From an uncultured Caulobacterales bacterium (GTDB taxonomy: Bacteria; Pseudomonadota; Alphaproteobacteria; Caulobacterales; Caulobacteraceae), in NCBI GenBank assembly GCA_903837135.1, contig CAILTK010000056.1:62001-126000 (forward strand): a DNA stretch of 64,000 nt, written 5' to 3'. The notes beneath the pieces are model-generated. The model had not been told where the DNA came from. It was given only the letters and a program-made list of their open reading frames with translations, and did no database searches. This document shows, piece after piece, positions 1 to 8,696 of the stretch. Numbering within the stretch: position 1 is the stretch's first letter; every line of letters begins with the position of its first letter. Both the position numbers and the translations under genes were made by a program.

Positions 1-1
1 G

Positions 2-2446
2 GTCGCCATTTCCGCCTTCACCTCGACCGAACGCGACAAGATCGGCATCGACAGCGTCCAGGACATCACCAACTTCACCCCGGGCCTGTCCTACAATACC
101 GGCGACGATCGCGTGACGCTGCGCGGCATCGGCCGCTACACCAACCAGCTCTCGGCCGACTCCAGCGTCGGCGTCTACGAGGACGGCGCCTTCACCACCT
201 TCACCGTGAAGGTCGGCAACGACTCCCTGTTCGTCGACCGGATCGAAGTCCTGCGCGGACCGCAGGGCACGCTCTACGGCCGCAACTCGATCGGCGGCGC
301 CATCAACATCGTTTCCCGCCAGCCCACCGACTACTGGTACGGCGAGATTCGCGGCCAGGTGGACAGCTACGGCTATCACGTGGAAGAGGGCGCCGTTTCA
401 GGCCCGATCACCGATCACATCCAGTTCCGGCTGTCGGGATCGAAGACGGATCAGAGCAACGGCTACTTCAACAACCTCAACGGCCTGCCCAACGAGGGCA
501 ACCGACGCAACGAATGGTACGTCGAAGGCCAGCTCCGCGGCGACCTCGGTCCGCATTTCGACTGGTGGGTCAAGGGCTTTACCGGCGGCTGGCAGGACCA
601 GGGCGGCAACGCCGGCGGCCTGATCAGCAGCTCTGTGATCGTCGGCCCGGATGGGCACACAAAGCTTTCCCGCTCCAGCGCCCTCTACGCGGTCAACCTG
701 CGGGCCTCGGCGCTGGGCATCCCGGGTCAGCCTCTCGAAACCAGCGACCCGCTCGTCCCCTCGCTCGGCGGCTTCCTGCAGCCGGGCGTCACCAACATCC
801 AGACCGTCAATCCGACCGGCACCAACCCCGGCAACGGCAACATCCGCGACTATTACTCGATCTATCCGCAGACCCAGGACGTGCAGTCGTACTACGGCGC
901 GACGCTCAAATTGACCGGCCACTTCAACAACTTCGACGTCCGCTATATCGGCTCGGCCAACCGCTACACCTACAAGGAGCAGGAGGAGTGGGGCGAAGGC
1001 GAACAGCTCGGCACCGGGGTGATCTCCTACACCAATCCCGCCGGCTTCCAGATCTTCCCGGACTCCGAACTGGCGTACGCCGAATATCACTGGTTCACCC
1101 AAAACGAGGTGAACATCCTGTCCAACGGCAAGGGACCGCTGCAGTGGGTGGTCGGCGCGTACAACTTCAATGAAGGCTACAAGCAGCCGGAAGAAGTCTA
1201 CATGCCGGGTCAGGCCCAGCTGGCGAACCCGCTTCAGCCCTGCCTGATCCTCGGCCTCTGCGGGCCGACCCCGGCGGCGGCCAACCCGCACCGCGACGTG
1301 ACCAACGGTGTGGCCCACATGGGCGCGGAGACCTTCGCCGGCTTCGGTCAGGTGGACTGGAACATCACCAAGACGATCAAGCTGACCGGCGGCCTGCGTT
1401 ACACCTATGACTCCAAGTGGGGCACGGACGCCGCGCAGGAGTATGCCTACCTGCCCGAGCAAGGCGTCCCTGTGAACGCGGCCATCACCCTGATCTCGCC
1501 CTATCTGGGAACGGTCCCCGGGGCGACGCGCGGCGCGACCGCGGCGACCTACGACGCCGTCACCGGTCTCTATACGCGCAAGCTCAGCGGCGACTGGAAC
1601 GCCACGACCGGAACCGCCGGCATCCAGTGGGAGCCGGATCGCGATACCAACGTCTATTTGAAGTATAGCCGCGGCTACAAGTCGGGCGGGTTCAACGCCG
1701 GCAGCCTGCTCGCCGCCATCCCGGAAACCGATCCCGAAAAATCAAACGATTACCAGTTCGGGATCAAGAAGAACTTCGGCCGCGCCCTGCAGGTCAACGT
1801 CGACCTCTTCTACGACCAATACTACAATGCGCAGATCGTCGCCGGGGTCATCGGCACCGGCGGGGTGGTCGGATCACAGCTGATCAACGTCCCCGAAGCG
1901 CGCACGGACGGTGTCGAAGTCGAGGTCGTGTGGCAGCCGATCCGCCCGCTGCAGATCATGTTCGACTACGGCTTCAACGACACGTCGGTCACCAAGACCG
2001 ACTGCCTCACCGACGTCAACGACCCGACGGCCACCCTCGCCGGCGCCAAGACCGGGGGCTGCCTCGGCGGTCAGCAAAACCTGAAGGGCGACGCACTCCC
2101 CAATGCCCCGAAGAACAAGCTGGCGCTGAACGCCCTCTACACCTGGGATCTGCCGACCGGCGCCCTGTCCTTCTCCGCCAGCTACATCTGGCGCGACAAG
2201 CAGTACGGCTCGATCTTCACGCGGGCCCAATATGAGGCGCCGTCCTGGAGCCAGGTCGATCTGCGGGCCGAGTACAAGCCGACCGGCAGCCACTGGACGC
2301 TGATCGCCTACGGCAAGAACATCTTCGACCAGACCGGCTACATCAACGGCGCCGGCGCCATCTCCCAGGCGAACGGCACCTTCCTGAAGCAGTTCGCGCT
2401 GACGCCGCCGGCCATCGGCGGGGTCGAGGTGCAGTACAAGTTCTAG
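2..2446 (+). CDS. TonB-dependent receptor, 5' end outside window
   Basis: The reading frame is open from the first bases, so the signal peptide, the TonB box and the start of the plug are missing. The visible N-terminal part is a plug domain: it contains RVTLRGIGRY and then FVDRIEVLRGPQGTLYGRNS, the classic segment at the end of the plug. The remaining roughly 650 residues are alternating aromatic/polar strands typical of a 22-strand outer-membrane barrel, and the protein ends in VEVQYKF with a terminal Phe, as expected for BAM recognition. It would import a bulky ligand using TonB/ExbBD energy. The ligand cannot be read from the sequence; no iron-siderophore partner genes are adjacent, and the neighbour is a convergent flavin monooxygenase gene. 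An in-frame GTG at 113 lies inside the plug and is not the start. Confidence 0.93.
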   Translation, partial: VAISAFTSTERDKIGIDSVQDITNFTPGLSYNTGDDRVTLRGIGRYTNQLSADSSVGVYEDGAFTTFTVKVGNDSLFVDRIEVLRGPQGTLYGRNSIGGAINIVSRQPTDYWYGEIRGQVDSYGYHVEEGAVSGPITDHIQFRLSGSKTDQSNGYFNNLNGLPNEGNRRNEWYVEGQLRGDLGPHFDWWVKGFTGGWQDQGGNAGGLISSSVIVGPDGHTKLSRSSALYAVNLRASALGIPGQPLETSDPLVPSLGGFLQPGVTNIQTVNPTGTNPGNGNIRDYYSIYPQTQDVQSYYGATLKLTGHFNNFDVRYIGSANRYTYKEQEEWGEGEQLGTGVISYTNPAGFQIFPDSELAYAEYHWFTQNEVNILSNGKGPLQWVVGAYNFNEGYKQPEEVYMPGQAQLANPLQPCLILGLCGPTPAAANPHRDVTNGVAHMGAETFAGFGQVDWNITKTIKLTGGLRYTYDSKWGTDAAQEYAYLPEQGVPVNAAITLISPYLGTVPGATRGATAATYDAVTGLYTRKLSGDWNATTGTAGIQWEPDRDTNVYLKYSRGYKSGGFNAGSLLAAIPETDPEKSNDYQFGIKKNFGRALQVNVDLFYDQYYNAQIVAGVIGTGGVVGSQLINVPEARTDGVEVEVVWQPIRPLQIMFDYGFNDTSVTKTDCLTDVNDPTATLAGAKTGGCLGGQQNLKGDALPNAPKNKLALNALYTWDLPTGALSFSASYIWRDKQYGSIFTRAQYEAPSWSQVDLRAEYKPTGSHWTLIAYGKNIFDQTGYINGAGAISQANGTFLKQFALTPPAIGGVEVQYKF

Positions 2447-2505
2447 GACTTCGTCCGCCGGCTGCGCCCGCGGCCGGCGCCGATCCCGACAAGCGCAATC
2501 CCCTC

Positions 2506-2537
2506 GGGCCGGACGGCGACGTCCGGCCCTATCTTTT
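2506..2537 (+). terminator. Rho-independent terminator after the TonB receptor
   Basis: A perfect 9-bp stem, GGGCCGGAC (2506-2514) and GTCCGGCCC (2521-2529), encloses a 6-nt loop and is followed by TATCTTTT. It lies 60 bp after the receptor stop and just before the 3' end of the convergent monooxygenase gene. Confidence 0.8.
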
Positions 2538-2554
2538 GGGCGGCCGCTCGGGGA

Positions 2555-3568
2555 TCAGGCGGCGATCACCCTCTGGGCGAACCGCTCCATCTCTTCGTAT
2601 TGCGGGCTCATCTGCAGCAGGAGCAGGTCAAGACCCGCCGCCTCGTAGGCGGCGATCCGCTCGCGGATCTGTTCGGCCGTGCCGACGAGGTTCGGGCGAA
2701 GGCCGCGGTTGGAGACCGAATATTCCTGCAGCTTCATCTCCCGCTCGAGCTGGGTGCCCGACAGCCACTGGTCGAAGTTGGAGAAGCCCGGCGCCTCGGG
2801 GTCCAAGGTGGTGATCCGCGCCACCTCCGCCCTCGCCGCCTCCTCGCTGTCCCGCACGATGGCGTAGGCGGCCATGCCGAAGATCATCGGCGGCCTGCCG
2901 GCCGCCGCGCGGCGCGCCTTCATGTCGGCGATCTTCTCGGCGACTACCTCCACCGTGTCGCCGTGCATCACGTAGGCGTCGCACTGGTGGGCGATCATCG
3001 TCTTGGCGGCCTCGGATTCGCCGCCGGCGTAGACCACCGGCTTGCGCACCGGCTTGGGTTCACAGATCGCGTCCTTCAGGGTGTAGCGCCGGCCCTCGAA
3101 GCTGAACTTCGGCTCGCGCCACAAGCCGTCGACCACGTCGAGCCATTCGCTGGTCCGGCCGTAACGGTCGTCGTGCTGGTCGAACTGCAGGCCATAGCTC
3201 TGCGCCTCCTCGGCCCACCAGGACGACACCACGTTGAGCGCCAGCCGGCCGCCGCTGATCCGGTCGATGTTGGCCGCCTGCTTGGCGAACAGGGCCGGCT
3301 GATGGAAGTTCGGCCGCACGGCCACCATCAGCTCCAGCCGCTCGGTCACGGCGGCCAGGGCCGCGGCCGTCGACCAGGCGTCGAGCGCGGGCTGGTCGGT
3401 CCCCTTGATGTCGTTGAGGTTCAATTCGGCGACCAGCGTCAGGTCGTAGCCAATCTGTTCGGCGCGCTGGCAGAGCCGCTTGGTGTAGTCCCAGCTCGCG
3501 TCCATGCCCTCGTCGGCCACGTTGCGCAGCCAGCCGCCGAACACCGGGGTCCAGAACCCGTACCTCAT
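2555..3568 (-). CDS. LLM-class FMN-dependent monooxygenase, SfnG/SsuD-like
   Basis: A 337-residue protein of the bacterial luciferase-like superfamily. It starts MRYGFWTPVFGGW, and carries the TIM-barrel signatures of the alkanesulfonate/dimethylsulfone monooxygenase branch: LELMVAVRPNFHQPALFAKQ, the D-R-I-S-G-G-R-L-A-L-N-V-V-S segment and HDDRYGRTSEW. Family members use FMNH2 from a separate reductase and O2 to oxidise sulfones, sulfonates or other small substrates. Its ATG overlaps the stop of the upstream ATP-grasp gene by four bases (ATGA), so the two are translationally coupled. That pairing is not usual for a sulfur-scavenging gene, so the substrate may be a product of the ATP-grasp ligase rather than a sulfonate. 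Family membership is firm, substrate unknown. Confidence 0.85.
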   Translation of the reverse strand: MRYGFWTPVFGGWLRNVADEGMDASWDYTKRLCQRAEQIGYDLTLVAELNLNDIKGTDQPALDAWSTAAALAAVTERLELMVAVRPNFHQPALFAKQAANIDRISGGRLALNVVSSWWAEEAQSYGLQFDQHDDRYGRTSEWLDVVDGLWREPKFSFEGRRYTLKDAICEPKPVRKPVVYAGGESEAAKTMIAHQCDAYVMHGDTVEVVAEKIADMKARRAAAGRPPMIFGMAAYAIVRDSEEAARAEVARITTLDPEAPGFSNFDQWLSGTQLEREMKLQEYSVSNRGLRPNLVGTAEQIRERIAAYEAAGLDLLLLQMSPQYEEMERFAQRVIAA

Positions 3569-4488
3569 GCGGCGCTCCTGCGCCGGGCGCCGAGCTGGCC
3601 GATCAGATAATCCACCAGGTTCTCGTGCGGATCATAGCCCAGCACCTCGACCGGGTTGGCGACGAAGTTCGACAGGGCGTTGAGATCGTAGAACTTCGGC
3701 CGGCCGTCGCGGTCGTCGATCATGTATTCGATCCCGCCGACGTCGAGCCCGGCGCGCACGGCCACCCGCTCCACCGCGGCGGCGATCTCGGGCGGCGGCT
3801 GGTAGGCCTCGATGGTGATGCTCGGCTTGTCGACCATGCAGACATCGGCCGGGCAGAGGTCGAAGGTCGATCCGGCGCCGTTCAGGGCGATGGCGTAGAG
3901 CAGCTTGCCGTCCAGCACCTCGCAGCGGATCACCCGCGCGTCCCGCGCCGGCACATAGGCCTGGACCAGGGCGACGCCGTCGACCCCGACCGGCGTCAGA
4001 CCGTCGGTCACCGCCGCCTCGAGCTCTTCGGCGCTGTCGTAGCGGATCATGCCGGTTCCCGAGCCGCCGACATTGACCTTGACCATCACCGGATAGCCGA
4101 TCTCGGCGGCGAGCCGGGCCACGTCCGCGCGCCGGTGCGCCACCCGGGTGTGGGGTGTGTCGAGGCCGCAGGCGCGGAACAGGCTCAGCTGCCGCGCCTT
4201 GCTGGTGTCATAGGCCAGCACGCCTGGCCCGTTGATCACCCGCGCGCCCAGGCCTTCCCAGTGATCCAGCACCGCGACGCTGTAATAGAGGGCGTGCTCG
4301 CTCTGGCGCAGGAAGGATGACATGGCCAGCCGGTTCAGGATCAGCGGCGCCGGCAGTCGGGTGTCGGCGGGATCGAAGGTGTGGTCCTGGATCTGGATCG
4401 GCGCCCACCCCAGGCCGCGGCGGTCCAGGGCGCGGAACAGCGGTTCGAACCACTGCGGATGCTCATAAAAGACGGCGATATCGGCCAA
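3565..4488 (-). CDS. RimK-like ATP-grasp ligase
   Basis: A 307-residue ATP-grasp protein. The N-terminal part (about 1-100) is a pre-ATP-grasp domain; residues about 110-290 hold the fold, with YPVMVKVNVGGSGTGMIRYD as the ATP-binding lysine and glycine-rich loop, and GGIEYMIDD followed by KFYDLNALSNF as the C-terminal acidic/Asn metal-binding strands. Such enzymes activate a carboxylate as acyl phosphate and join it to an amine or thiol. I chose the TTG at 4486-4488 because AGGAG sits 6 nt upstream on this strand and no ATG gives the full N-terminus. It overlaps the flavin monooxygenase start by four bases. The 114-bp gap to the upstream FkbH-like gene holds no evident precursor peptide. Substrates are unknown. 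Confidence 0.85.
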   Translation of the reverse strand: MADIAVFYEHPQWFEPLFRALDRRGLGWAPIQIQDHTFDPADTRLPAPLILNRLAMSSFLRQSEHALYYSVAVLDHWEGLGARVINGPGVLAYDTSKARQLSLFRACGLDTPHTRVAHRRADVARLAAEIGYPVMVKVNVGGSGTGMIRYDSAEELEAAVTDGLTPVGVDGVALVQAYVPARDARVIRCEVLDGKLLYAIALNGAGSTFDLCPADVCMVDKPSITIEAYQPPPEIAAAVERVAVRAGLDVGGIEYMIDDRDGRPKFYDLNALSNFVANPVEVLGYDPHENLVDYLIGQLGARRRSAA

Positions 4489-4602
4489 GGCGGGCTCCTG
4501 CGTCCAGGGGCTGTGTAGTAGTCGCGGCGCGCAAAGCGGGCGAGTCAGAAATTCAGGTGTGAACGGCCGCCGCAGACCAGATCTGAACCACCAAGCCCAC
4601 CG

Positions 4603-6768
4603 CTACGCGGCGCGCGCTCCACCGTTTTCCGCGGGGGGATTCCAGCGCCACAGCCCGTCTTCGAAGCGAAAGCCGTTCTCCGCGTAGAGGTGGCGGACCG
4701 GACCGTTGCGGTCGGTGGGATTGATGCGGGCGGTCGCCTCGCCGTCGAGGCTAGCGAGCAGGTGTTCGAGGAACCGCGCTTCGACCTTCAGGCCGATCAC
4801 CCGGCAGCTCATGGCGAAGGCGATGATCTCGCGGTCGCTGACCACTGCGGCGGCGACCAGGCCATAGTCGCCGAACCGGTCTTTGGCGTGGGCGATGAAC
4901 ACCTCGCCCGCCTCGGCGCGCCGCGCAAGTTCGCCGGCGGAAAAGGTGCGGCCGGTGGTGTTGCACTGGGTGGTGCGCTGAAACAGTTCGACCACCCGCC
5001 CCAGCACTTCGCCCGCGCGTGGCTCCTCGAAGCGGCACTCGAGTCCGAGCGAGCCCAGGAAATCGCCATCGTCCGCCGCCGTGCTTCTCTGCCGGTCCCG
5101 GTCGAGCTGGGACTTGACCAGTTCGGTCCGGCCCGCCGCCTCGGCCGTGAGCGTGGCGGTCTGCAGCCGCGGATCGGTCAGCAGCATCCGCCGGAGCGCG
5201 AACGGGTCATCGCCCCACACCTCGACCTCGGGCAGGGCCTGGCGCACCCGCTCGCGCTCCACCGGATGATCGTCGACGAAGATGAAGCTGTTCAGGGCGA
5301 AACCGAGCTCGTCGGCGATCGAGCGGATGTTGGACGGCTTGTCGTCCCAGTTGATCCGCAGGGTGACGAAGTCGTCGGGTGTCAGCAACCGGTCGTGCGG
5401 ATAGTGATCCGGATAGCGCCACAGCTGGCGCACCAGCACCTCGTCGTTCTTGCTGACACAGGCCAGCACGATCCCGCGCCGCTTCAGCGCCTTCAGCGCC
5501 TCGTGCAGACCAAAGTAGAGGCCCACGTACGAATAGAGCCCGCTGGTCTCCGGAGTCCAGGCGAACGGCGCGCCGGTTTCGGCCAGCACGCCGGGCCAAA
5601 GGGTGCCGTCGAGGTCGAGGATCACGCACTTCTTGCGGTCGAGGCCGAGCACGACGTTCAGCGCGTCCATATGCGCCCGCGCCGCCGCCACCTCGCGCCG
5701 ATAGGGGGAGCCGCCCACCGACGCTTCGAGCGGCGCGGGATCGGGGAACAGGCCGTGCACCGCGGCGAGCTCGCTTCTGGGCCGCTGCAGCATCCAGCCC
5801 GACGAGCCGAAATGGGTGAAGCCGACCAGGCCGTCGTCGAGCAGCCGGCCGGAGCCCTCCGCGTTCAGGGCCGCGGCGATATCGACCACGTGCACGTCGG
5901 CGTAGGTTTCGGCCAGGGTCTCAAGCGCCAGGTTCACGCGCCGGAAGCGATTGCGGTGGCCGTGCAGGCCGCGGTCGGCGAAGCCCAGCGGCTGGACCGT
6001 CGGCTCGGGCAGGTTGTCGATCAGGATCGGCGCATCGCTGTGCCGGCGAAGGCCTTCGATCACCTGACGCGCTTCGGCGATGTAGATCGCCGCCGGGTCT
6101 CCGCCATGGTCCTCGGGCGAGCCTTGCGCCACCATCCGGCGCGAGCGCAGGGCGCCGATCAGGATCGCCCGGTGCGGCTTCTCGCCGGCGAGGCGCAGGT
6201 CGTCGGGAAAGCCGGTTCCGACGCGCAGATCGACGTCGCGCTCGGCCGCGGCGCGGCGCAGGAAGTCCGCCTCCATCTGCAGCTCGCAGTCGCCGAACAG
6301 CAGCACGTCCCACCGTTGTTTGAAGGCCCGGCCGATCTCCTCGGCGCCGAGGGTCTGAGTGACCGCCCAGTGGGCGTCGGCGCCCTGCCCGGAGGTGCGC
6401 CGCAGCTGGTCGAGCGCCTCGCCGGGATCGCGGCCGTGCAATTCGCCGAGCCGCGCCGCGACCGCGGCCTCCTCCGCGGCCGGATCCTTGTCGGTGAGGA
6501 CGCCGTGCTCCATCAGGGTGGCGAGGCAGCCGGCCAGCACGCCGGGATCGATCGGGTGCAGCGCCAGCAGCGCGCCGATCTCGGCCGGCATCCGGCGGGG
6601 CGCGGCGAACCAGTCGATGATCCCGGCCACCTCCAGATCGATCGCCAGCCGCAGTTGGGTGACCGCATGCACCGCCAGCGCCCGGCCCTCGCCGAGCCTG
6701 ACGACGTGAACATAGGCGGACCTGCGGATCACGGCGCCGCCGTCCGGCGGCGAGGGCTCAGGCGGCAT
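4603..6768 (-). CDS. FkbH-like HAD-family protein with extra N-terminal domain
   Basis: A 721-residue multidomain protein. Residues about 15-95 form a small helical/winged-like domain (begins RSAYVHVVRLGEGRALAVHA) that resembles the PqqD or winged-helix peptide-binding modules, a tentative match. Residues about 150-340 are the SGNH-like N-domain of FkbH proteins, with GDC at 159-161 where true esterases have GDS. Residues 381 onward are a HAD phosphatase/phosphotransferase domain with the nucleophile motif DLDGTLW (D385, D387), then SKND and DDHPVERE. The C-terminus, about 570-715, is GNAT-like. FkbH relatives take 1,3-bisphosphoglycerate and load a glyceryl unit onto an acyl carrier protein; no carrier gene lies next to this copy. 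It follows the 2OG-oxygenase gene with an 11-bp overlap, so the two are co-transcribed. Confidence 0.85.
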   Translation of the reverse strand: MPPEPSPPDGGAVIRRSAYVHVVRLGEGRALAVHAVTQLRLAIDLEVAGIIDWFAAPRRMPAEIGALLALHPIDPGVLAGCLATLMEHGVLTDKDPAAEEAAVAARLGELHGRDPGEALDQLRRTSGQGADAHWAVTQTLGAEEIGRAFKQRWDVLLFGDCELQMEADFLRRAAAERDVDLRVGTGFPDDLRLAGEKPHRAILIGALRSRRMVAQGSPEDHGGDPAAIYIAEARQVIEGLRRHSDAPILIDNLPEPTVQPLGFADRGLHGHRNRFRRVNLALETLAETYADVHVVDIAAALNAEGSGRLLDDGLVGFTHFGSSGWMLQRPRSELAAVHGLFPDPAPLEASVGGSPYRREVAAARAHMDALNVVLGLDRKKCVILDLDGTLWPGVLAETGAPFAWTPETSGLYSYVGLYFGLHEALKALKRRGIVLACVSKNDEVLVRQLWRYPDHYPHDRLLTPDDFVTLRINWDDKPSNIRSIADELGFALNSFIFVDDHPVERERVRQALPEVEVWGDDPFALRRMLLTDPRLQTATLTAEAAGRTELVKSQLDRDRQRSTAADDGDFLGSLGLECRFEEPRAGEVLGRVVELFQRTTQCNTTGRTFSAGELARRAEAGEVFIAHAKDRFGDYGLVAAAVVSDREIIAFAMSCRVIGLKVEARFLEHLLASLDGEATARINPTDRNGPVRHLYAENGFRFEDGLWRWNPPAENGGARAA

Positions 6769-7768
6769 GGTTCATCCGCGCCTGCGCCGTGGCGCCGCTG
6801 AGGAAGGACAGCGCCACATAGCGCCGGCCGCGGGTCACCGGCATGGCCTCGTGCAGCAGCGAGGCCGAGAACACCGCGGCGCTGCCGGCGGGGGGCGCAT
6901 AGAGATCGTCGCTGAATTCGGGAAACAGCAGTTCGCCGCCGTCGTAGTCGCCGGTGTTGAGGTTCATCGACACGGCGAAGTCGCGAAAGGCCGTCTGCGG
7001 CGAGAGGTTGTCGCGATGGCGTTTGAAATAACCGCCGCTGTCGTCGTAGCGGGCGATCAGGATCCGGTCGGCGAAGGCCACGTCGAACTGGAAGGCGCGC
7101 TTGATCTCGGGCGCGCAGCGCTGAGCCAGCACCCTGACCACTTCGCCGTGCAGCGCGTCGGCGTCGGTCAGCTCGATGTCGCGGCGGTGTTTCTTGCCCT
7201 CATCGAGCTTGGCCGCAGCGGCGCCGCCGATGACCGAGGCCATCAGTCCCGGCTGATGCGCGCCCTGTTCGAACTGTTCGATCAGCGCCCGACACGTCTC
7301 CACGGCGATCACGTTGGGGACCACCAGCAGGGGCGCGGCGGCGGACACGGTCCGCGCCGGGGCCTGGATCAACCTCGGCTTCAGCCGCTCATACAGGGCG
7401 ATGAGATCGGCGTCGGCGTCGAAGGGGCCGAGGTGGACGATGCGCCAGGCCCGATCGACCACCACCACGGCCGGGACGGCGCCCGACATGAGCGCGGCGA
7501 ACGCATGACCTTCGCTGAGGTGGACGGCCAGGCGGTGGGCGTAGCGCGCGTCGACGGGAACCAGGGCGTGGAGGTCGATGTCGCGCGCCAGTCGCCCGCG
7601 CGCCTCCTCCAGCCGGCGGCAGCACGCCGCCGCGGCGTCGGGATCGACACCCCCGAGCGTGACCAGCATCGCCGGACGGCCGATCTGCACGTCCTCGGCA
7701 TAGAACCGGCCGCCGGCGCCCGTCCCGACCACGGACGGCGCTCGATCGCCAATCGAAAGGTTCACCAT
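6758..7768 (-). CDS. 2OG-Fe(II) oxygenase with redoxin-like N-terminal domain
   Basis: A 336-residue protein from the ATG at 7768 (GGAG 8 nt upstream). The frame stays open further upstream, but that part is Arg/Pro-rich, lacks domain character and would cover the whole divergent promoter region. Residues about 1-125 look like a thioredoxin-fold/peroxiredoxin-like domain (VNLSIGDRAPSVVG is the usual opening) whose canonical peroxidatic motif I cannot find. Residues about 145-330 are a prolyl-4-hydroxylase-type jelly roll with iron ligands H251, D253 (HRD) and H306 and a 2-oxoglutarate-binding Arg near 313-316. It would hydroxylate a peptide side chain or a small molecule. It overlaps the FkbH-like gene by 11 bp and is divergent from the lipoprotein gene. 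Confidence 0.85.
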   Translation of the reverse strand: MVNLSIGDRAPSVVGTGAGGRFYAEDVQIGRPAMLVTLGGVDPDAAAACCRRLEEARGRLARDIDLHALVPVDARYAHRLAVHLSEGHAFAALMSGAVPAVVVVDRAWRIVHLGPFDADADLIALYERLKPRLIQAPARTVSAAAPLLVVPNVIAVETCRALIEQFEQGAHQPGLMASVIGGAAAAKLDEGKKHRRDIELTDADALHGEVVRVLAQRCAPEIKRAFQFDVAFADRILIARYDDSGGYFKRHRDNLSPQTAFRDFAVSMNLNTGDYDGGELLFPEFSDDLYAPPAGSAAVFSASLLHEAMPVTRGRRYVALSFLSGATAQARMNHAA

Positions 7769-7813
7769 CCCGGGCGCTCCTTCTCCCGCGCGATAAACCG
7801 CTGCCCTGGTTCG

Positions 7814-7819
7814 GTTAAC
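7814..7819. promoter_or_regulatory. GTTAAC, possible CtrA half site
   Basis: GTTAAC lies in the 160-bp divergent region between the 2OG-oxygenase gene and the lipoprotein gene. TTAAC is the conserved half of the alphaproteobacterial CtrA box (TTAA-N7-TTAAC). No convincing second half at the right spacing is present here (GAAA on the opposite strand), so this is only a candidate. Confidence 0.3.
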
Positions 7820-7928
7820 AGCCCCTTTCGCAGGCCCGCGGCGCCGCCCGGTCTGCGACCTTTGGCCATCGACGGCGCCGTCCGCCTGTGCTCTTAGGCG
7901 GGGGGTCGATCTCTGCCGGAGTAGCCCC

Positions 7929-8681
7929 ATGCGCCCCTGTCTTTGCGCCGCAGCCATCGGCCTTTTGATCGGCCTGTCGGGCTGCGGCGGCCTCGCGCTG
8001 CCGCCCGCGCCGCCGAAGCTGCGCACCGGCGCGCTCGACCAGGTCGGACCGCGCGTGACCAACTACGGCTCAGCCGTGGTAAGACCCGGCGCCACGGTCA
8101 CCGTCTGGAGCGACGACTTCACCGCCGCGCCGGGCGCGCCGCCCACGAAAGGCAAGATGCTCACCCTGGCCAAGGCCCTGGCGCGCGCCTCCGGCCTGAC
8201 GGTGATCGACCACGCGAGCGCGGGGCAGACGGCGGCCGAGGGCCTGGCGCAGCTGACCGCCGGGGACGCGGGCGCCCTGGTCGTGCTCTGCTACGGCTAT
8301 GGCGACGCGGCCCGGCAGAGCAAGGATTTCAAGGCCTCGCTGGAGGCGATGATCCACCTGGCGCACGGCCGCGGCGTCCCGGTCCTGCTGGTCACCGAAC
8401 CGCCGACCACCGTCGTCCCGTCGAGAACGCCGACGGCCAAGGAGAAAGCCCTGCAGGCGATCGCCGCCCAGGTCGCAAGCTTGCAGGAGATCGTGCGCCA
8501 GGAAGCGCCGGCCGAGGGCGCCGGTCTGGTGGACAGCGCCACGGTCCTGTCTCCGCCGGCCCCCTCGCCGAAGGCCGCCCCGCCCGCGATCCTTACTCCT
8601 GCCGAGAAGCGGCCGGGCGCCCCGCTCGGAACGGAGCGGATCGCCCACGCCGTCGCCGATCTCATCGAAGTGGCGCGCTGA
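7929..8681 (+). CDS. Lipoprotein with degenerate SGNH-hydrolase fold
   Basis: A 250-residue protein with a short signal peptide and lipobox L16-S17-G18-C19, so a lipid-anchored periplasmic protein. After a Pro-rich linker the sequence follows the SGNH/GDSL hydrolase pattern: TVWSDDFT stands where block I would read GDSxT, ASAGQTAAEGLAQL matches block II, and VVLCYGYGDA matches block III (GxND) with the Asn replaced by Gly. The nucleophile position appears to be Asp and the oxyanion Asn is lost, so esterase activity looks unlikely unless the alignment is shifted; a binding role is possible. It is followed 15 bp later by the TPR/ATP-grasp gene and is probably co-transcribed with it. Confidence 0.65.
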   Translation: MRPCLCAAAIGLLIGLSGCGGLALPPAPPKLRTGALDQVGPRVTNYGSAVVRPGATVTVWSDDFTAAPGAPPTKGKMLTLAKALARASGLTVIDHASAGQTAAEGLAQLTAGDAGALVVLCYGYGDAARQSKDFKASLEAMIHLAHGRGVPVLLVTEPPTTVVPSRTPTAKEKALQAIAAQVASLQEIVRQEAPAEGAGLVDSATVLSPPAPSPKAAPPAILTPAEKRPGAPLGTERIAHAVADLIEVAR

Positions 8682-8696
8682 CGCCGCGGTCCCTGC

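Noticed and set aside
4489-4602. Possible RiPP precursor peptide between the ATP-grasp and FkbH genes
   Set aside because: The 114 bp hold no start with a ribosome site leading to a peptide of useful length on the minus strand, so I do not call a precursor.
7769-8062. N-terminal extension of the 2OG-oxygenase frame
   Set aside because: The extra 98 codons are Arg/Pro-rich, cross the divergent promoter and overlap the lipoprotein gene. The ATG at 7768 has a good ribosome site and begins the redoxin-like domain.
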